Origin: Candidatus Microbacterium stercoravium
GTDB taxonomy: Bacteria > Actinomycetota > Actinomycetes > Actinomycetales > Microbacteriaceae
NCBI GenBank assembly: GCA_019117025.1
Contig: DXAM01000082.1
Location: forward strand, 1 to 41,987
Reading direction: 5' to 3'
DNA: 41,987 bases
The number at the start of each line of letters is the position of its first letter. The first letter of the stretch is position 1. Under the pieces are notes generated by a model. It searched no databases. It saw nothing but the letters and a program-made list of their open reading frames with translations, and had not been told where the DNA came from. A program made the position numbers and the translations under genes. This document shows, piece after piece, positions 37,436 through 41,987 of the stretch.

Positions 37436-38479
37436 ATGACGTATTCGGTCGCCGTCTCCGGCGCCTCCGGCTATGCGGGCGGCGAGATCCTTCGCCTGCT
37501 CGCGAACCATCCCGATGTCGAGATCACCACGGTCACGGCGCACTCGAGCGCGGGCGACCCGCTCGTCGCGCATCAGCCGCACCTGCGGAGCCTGCGCCAC
37601 CTCGAGCTGCAGCCCACGACCCCTGAGATCCTCGCGGGCCACGACATCGTGTTCCTCGCTCTTCCGCACGGCCAGTCGGGCCAGTACACCGACGCGCTGG
37701 GCGACGCGGGCCTCGTGATCGACGCGGGCGCCGACCACCGGCTCACGAGTCGCGACGCGTGGGATCAGTTCTACGGCGGTGAGTTCCACACGCCGTGGGC
37801 CTACGGGGTTCCCGAACTGCTCGTCGACGGTGCGAAGCAGCGCGAGAACCTGGTCGGCGCGTCCCGCATCGCGGCCCCCGGCTGCAATGCCTCGACGGTC
37901 TCGCTGAGCCTCGTGCCGGGCGTGTCCGCAGGAGTGATCGAGTCGCACGACATCGTCTCGGTGCTCGCCGTCGGCCCCTCGGGCGCCGGCAAGTCGCTCA
38001 AGCCGCATCTGCTCGGCGCCGAGCTGCTCGGCACCGCGAACCCCTACGCCGTCGGCGGCACGCACCGGCACATCCCCGAGATCCAGCAGGCGCTGCGCGC
38101 CGCCGGCGCGACGGATCCGCGGGTGTCCTTCACTCCCGTGCTCGTGCCGATGGCGCGGGGCATCCTGGCGACGACCACCGCGCGCATCGCGAACGATGCC
38201 ACCGACGCGCAGATCCGCGCCGCGTGGGAAGACGCGTACGGCGATGAGGTCTTCGTGCAGCTGCTCCCCGAGGGGCAGCAGCCGCGCACGGCCGACGTGA
38301 CGGGGGCGAACACGGCGCTCATGAGCGTCACGATCGACCGCGCCGCCGACCGCGTCGTGATCGTCGCGGCGGTGGACAACCTTGCCAAGGGCACGGCCGG
38401 CGCTGCGATCCAATCGATGAACATCGCGCTGGGCCTCGATGAGACGACGGCGCTGACGACGAACGGAGTCGCACCGTGA
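37436..38479 (+). CDS. argC: N-acetyl-gamma-glutamyl-phosphate reductase
   Basis: [79 protein letters not shown]. Confidence 0.97.
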   Translation: MTYSVAVSGASGYAGGEILRLLANHPDVEITTVTAHSSAGDPLVAHQPHLRSLRHLELQPTTPEILAGHDIVFLALPHGQSGQYTDALGDAGLVIDAGADHRLTSRDAWDQFYGGEFHTPWAYGVPELLVDGAKQRENLVGASRIAAPGCNASTVSLSLVPGVSAGVIESHDIVSVLAVGPSGAGKSLKPHLLGAELLGTANPYAVGGTHRHIPEIQQALRAAGATDPRVSFTPVLVPMARGILATTTARIANDATDAQIRAAWEDAYGDEVFVQLLPEGQQPRTADVTGANTALMSVTIDRAADRVVIVAAVDNLAKGTAGAAIQSMNIALGLDETTALTTNGVAP

Positions 38480-39633
38480 GCGTCACCGCAGCCGAAGGAT
38501 TCGAAGCGGCAGGCGTCGCAGCCGGGCTCAAATCGTCGGGCGGCCCCGACGTCGCGCTCGTCGTCAACCGCGGTCCGCAGAAGACGGCGGCGGCGGTGTT
38601 CACATCGAATCGTGCGAAGGCGAACCCGATCATGTGGTCGCAGGAAGCGATCAGAGACGGCCGGGCCGAGGCCGTCGTCCTGAACTCGGGCGGCGCCAAC
38701 TGCTTCACCGGCTCGTTCGGGTTCCAGACCTCGCACCAGACCGCCGAGAAGGCCGCCGACCTGCTCGGCGTCGGTGCGATCGACGTGATCGTCTGCTCGA
38801 CCGGTCTCATCGGTACGGGCGACGAGGTCTTCCGGCAGAAGGTGCTCGAGGGCACGACCGCGGCCGCCGGCCGGCTCAGCGCCGACGGCGGGGAGAGCGC
38901 CGCGCGCGCGATCATGACGACCGATACCGTTCCCAAGCAGGCGACGCGGACGCGCGACGGCTGGACGATCGGCGGCATGGCGAAGGGCGCGGGAATGCTC
39001 GCCCCCGGTCTCGCCACCATGCTCGTCGTGATCACCACCGACGCGGTGCTCACCCCGCAGCAGGCGGATCAGCACCTGCGCTCCGCGACGCGCACCACGT
39101 TCGATCGCCTCGATTCCGATGGCGCGATGTCGACGAACGACCAGGTCACGCTGCTCGCGAGCGGTGCCTCGGGCATCGAGCCCGACGCCGTTGCGTTCCG
39201 CGACGCGCTGACGGATCTGTGCCTCGACCTCGCGACTCAGCTGATGGCGGATGCGGAGGGTGCGAGCCACGAGATCCACATCCGCGTGACGGGCGCCGTG
39301 ACGGAGCAGGACGCGGTCACGGTCGGCCGCTCGGTCGCCCGGAACAACCTCTTCAAGACGGCCATCTTCGGAAACGACCCCAACTGGGGCCGCGTGCTCG
39401 CGGCGATCGGAACGACGAACGCGCAGTTCGACCCCTACGACACGGATGTGACGATCAACGGCGTGCGCGTGTGCACGAAGGGCGGTCCCGATCGGCCTCG
39501 CGAAGAGGTCGATCTCACCCCGCGCCGCACGACGGTCGACATCGACCTGCGCGTCGGCGACGAGGCGGCGACGATCATGACCAACGACCTGACGCACGCC
39601 TACGTCCACGAGAACAGCGCATACTCCTCATGA
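38476..39633 (+). CDS. argJ: Bifunctional glutamate N-acetyltransferase/ornithine acetyltransferase
   Basis: [58 protein letters not shown] (KGxGMxxPx-ATML cleavage region). Confidence 0.97.
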   Translation: MSVTAAEGFEAAGVAAGLKSSGGPDVALVVNRGPQKTAAAVFTSNRAKANPIMWSQEAIRDGRAEAVVLNSGGANCFTGSFGFQTSHQTAEKAADLLGVGAIDVIVCSTGLIGTGDEVFRQKVLEGTTAAAGRLSADGGESAARAIMTTDTVPKQATRTRDGWTIGGMAKGAGMLAPGLATMLVVITTDAVLTPQQADQHLRSATRTTFDRLDSDGAMSTNDQVTLLASGASGIEPDAVAFRDALTDLCLDLATQLMADAEGASHEIHIRVTGAVTEQDAVTVGRSVARNNLFKTAIFGNDPNWGRVLAAIGTTNAQFDPYDTDVTINGVRVCTKGGPDRPREEVDLTPRRTTVDIDLRVGDEAATIMTNDLTHAYVHENSAYSS

Positions 39634-40535
39634 CACCGATCGATCTCCAGCAGACGAGTCCCGAAGAAGCCGAGTTCAAAGCATCGACCCTGATCGAGTC
39701 GCTGCCGTGGCTCAAGCAGTACCGCGACGAGATCGTCGTGGTGAAGTACGGCGGCAACGCGATGATCTCGGAGGAGCTGCAGGAAGCCTTCGCCGAAGAC
39801 ATCGCCTACCTGCGCTACGTCGGCATCAAGCCGGTCGTGGTGCACGGCGGCGGCCCGCAGATCTCGAACATGCTCGACCGTCTGGCGATCCCGAGCGAGT
39901 TCAAGGGCGGCTACCGCGTGACCTCGACGGAGGCGATCAGCGTCGTGCGCATGGTGCTCACCGGTCAGATCAATCCGCAGCTCGTCGCGAAGATCAACTC
40001 GCACGGCCCGTTCGCCGTGGGCATCTCGGGCGAAGATGCGGCGCTGTTCGGCGGACGCCGGCGCGGTGTGATGATCGACGGCGTGGAGGAGAGCCTCGGC
40101 CGCGTCGGCAACGTCGAGACGGTCGACCCGACCCCCGTGCTCGATCACCTGCGCGCCGACCGGATCCCCGTGGTCGCGGGCGTCGCGCCCGACCTCGACC
40201 ACCCCGGGCACACGCTCAACATCAACGCCGACGCGGCGGCGTCCGCGCTCGCGCAGGCGCTCGGCGCGAAGAAGCTCGTGATCCTCACGGATGTGCCCGG
40301 CCTCTACGCCGACTGGCCCAACCGCGATTCGCTCGTGTCGCACCTCACGGCGTCCGAGCTCACGAACCTCATGCCCAAGCTCGAATCGGGCATGATCCCG
40401 AAGATGCAGGCCTGCCTCGATGCCGTGACCAACGGCGTGCAGAAGGCCTCCATCATCGATGGGCGGGTGCCGCACTCGGTGCTCGTCGAACTCTTCACCA
40501 GCAACGGAATCGGAACGGAGGTCTCGGCATCATGA
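39630..40535 (+). CDS. argB: Acetylglutamate kinase
   Basis: [72 protein letters not shown]. Confidence 0.97.
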   Translation: MTPIDLQQTSPEEAEFKASTLIESLPWLKQYRDEIVVVKYGGNAMISEELQEAFAEDIAYLRYVGIKPVVVHGGGPQISNMLDRLAIPSEFKGGYRVTSTEAISVVRMVLTGQINPQLVAKINSHGPFAVGISGEDAALFGGRRRGVMIDGVEESLGRVGNVETVDPTPVLDHLRADRIPVVAGVAPDLDHPGHTLNINADAAASALAQALGAKKLVILTDVPGLYADWPNRDSLVSHLTASELTNLMPKLESGMIPKMQACLDAVTNGVQKASIIDGRVPHSVLVELFTSNGIGTEVSAS

Positions 40536-41734
40536 CGCAGAACTGGAAGGACGAGGCCGGCCGCGACCTCATGAGCCTCGGAGGCCGCCTCGCGAACCTC
40601 GAGCGCGGCAAGGGCTCGCACGTGTGGGACACGGAGGGCACGCGATTCCTGGACTTCCTCGGCGGAATCGCGGTCAACTGCCTCGGGCATGCCCACCCGG
40701 TCGTCGTCGACGCCGTCTCGCAGCAGGCGGCGCGTCTCGTGCACGTCTCCAACTACTTCGCGACGCCGCAGCAGCTCGAACTCGCGGCGCGGCTCAAGCG
40801 CCTCGCGCGCACCGGCGACGAGGGGCGCGTGTTCCTCGCGAACGCGGGCACGGAGGCGAACGAGACGGCCATCAAGCTGGCGCGACTGCATGGGAACGCG
40901 ACCGGCAAGAGCACCATCCTGTGCCTGAACGGTGCCTTCCACGGACGCACGACGGGCGCGCTCGCGCTCACGCCGAAGCCGGCCTACCAGGATCCCTTCT
41001 CCCCGCTGATGCCGGGCGTCCGGGCGATCGACCCGACGATCGACGCGCTCGAAGAGGCGTTCCAGGCGGGCGACGTCGCGGCGATCTTCGCCGAACCGAT
41101 TCAGGGCGAGGCCGGCGTCGTGCCGCTCCCGGACGGCTTCCTGCAGCGCGCCCGTGAGCTCGCCACGGCGCACGACGCGCTGCTGATCCTCGACGAGGTG
41201 CAGACCGGATCCGGTCGAACGGGAGAATGGTTCGCGCACCAGCAGCTCGGCATCGCGCCCGATGCGGTGACGGTCGCGAAATCGGTCGCGGCAGGCTTCC
41301 CGCTGGGCGCGCTCATCACGTTCGGCGCGGCGAGCGATCTGTTCTACCCCGGCACGCACAACTCGACGTTCGGCGGCAACCCGCTCGCGAGCGCGGTCGC
41401 CAACGCCGTGCTCGAGCACATCGAGAACGAGAACCTGCTCGAAAACGTCTCCGCGCGCGGCGCCGAGCTGCGCGAGAAGGTCGCCGACCTCCCGCTCGTG
41501 GCGTCCACCCGCGGTGCCGGCCTGCTGATCGGCATCGTGCTCGATGCGCCCGTGGCGGCCGAGGTCGCGAGCGCGGCGCTGTCGCGCGGGCTCATCATCA
41601 ACGCGCCGGCCGCAGACGTCATCCGTCTCGCGCCCGCCTACACGATCGGCGACAGCGAGATCGCCGAGTTCCTCGATATCTTCACGGCATCGCTCACCGC
41701 GGTCGCCGCCCAGCACCAGGAGAACGCCCGATGA
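40532..41734 (+). CDS. argD: Acetylornithine aminotransferase
   Basis: [83 protein letters not shown] (PLP Lys). Confidence 0.96.
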   Translation: MTQNWKDEAGRDLMSLGGRLANLERGKGSHVWDTEGTRFLDFLGGIAVNCLGHAHPVVVDAVSQQAARLVHVSNYFATPQQLELAARLKRLARTGDEGRVFLANAGTEANETAIKLARLHGNATGKSTILCLNGAFHGRTTGALALTPKPAYQDPFSPLMPGVRAIDPTIDALEEAFQAGDVAAIFAEPIQGEAGVVPLPDGFLQRARELATAHDALLILDEVQTGSGRTGEWFAHQQLGIAPDAVTVAKSVAAGFPLGALITFGAASDLFYPGTHNSTFGGNPLASAVANAVLEHIENENLLENVSARGAELREKVADLPLVASTRGAGLLIGIVLDAPVAAEVASAALSRGLIINAPAADVIRLAPAYTIGDSEIAEFLDIFTASLTAVAAQHQENAR

Positions 41735-41987
41735 CTCGTCACTTCCTCCGCGACGACTCGATCACGCCCGCCGAGCAGTCGGAGATCCTCGATCTCGCCG
41801 CCGTGCTCAAGCAGGACCGGTTCGCAGAGAAGCCCCTCGATGGCCCGCAGACCGTGGCGGTCATCTTCGACAAGTCATCGACCCGCACGCGCGTGTCGTT
41901 CGCGGTGGGCATCGCCGACCTCGGCGGATCCCCGCTCATCATCACGACGGCATCGAGCCAGCTCGGCGGCAAGGAGACGCCCGCCGA
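41731..41987 (+). CDS. argF: Ornithine carbamoyltransferase, N-terminal part (truncated by window end)
   Basis: [31 protein letters not shown]...[21 protein letters not shown] (carbamoyl-phosphate-binding STRTR motif). Confidence 0.95.
   Translation, partial: MTRHFLRDDSITPAEQSEILDLAAVLKQDRFAEKPLDGPQTVAVIFDKSSTRTRVSFAVGIADLGGSPLIITTASSQLGGKETPA

Noticed and set aside
37373-37436. ArgR (ARG-box) operator upstream of argC
   Set aside because: Region is GC-rich and I could not find the AT-rich imperfect palindrome expected of ArgR sites.
1-41987. Mobile elements, CRISPR arrays, tRNA/rRNA genes, prophage or defence systems
   Set aside because: No transposase/integrase motifs, regularly spaced repeats, tRNA-like cloverleafs or rRNA sequence were seen on either strand.

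Overview
This 42 kb, GC-rich (by eye) window is chromosomal DNA from an actinobacterium. Gene content and synteny look like Microbacteriaceae/Microbacterium, which is an inference. I saw no mobile element, CRISPR array, rRNA or tRNA. Left to right: (i) a catabolic operon of an MBL-fold hydrolase (truncated by the window edge), Gfo/Idh/MocA oxidoreductase, CaiB/BaiF CoA-transferase, a solute-binding-protein-like protein with no signal peptide, enoyl-CoA hydratase and a XylX-like FAH-family protein; (ii) a minus-strand NarL-type two-component system plus ABC exporter; (iii) dapF, lysG/lysE, an RsmC-like methyltransferase, hflX, an S9 peptidase and lexA divergent from a LysM protein; (iv) hisC-hisB-hisH-hisA, SseB-like, DUF1844, infC-rpmI-rplT; (v) GT2 plus flippase-like protein, a TrmH/SpoU methyltransferase, a gluABCD-type importer and a secreted DUF5648-repeat protein; (vi) pheST, an SSS symporter with an overlapping 42-aa protein, and argC-J-B-D-F (argF truncated). 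The most interesting signals are mainly non-coding. They are an apparently leaderless Arg-rich uORF before argC, an infC gene whose only plausible start is ATC behind a leader with mutually exclusive hairpins, a TTCGAA cluster between lexA and the LysM gene, a structured leader with a sequestered AGGAGG before the symporter, strong intercistronic hairpins, and apparent over-representation of GGATCC. All family calls are from reading protein motifs. No database search or folding program was run.
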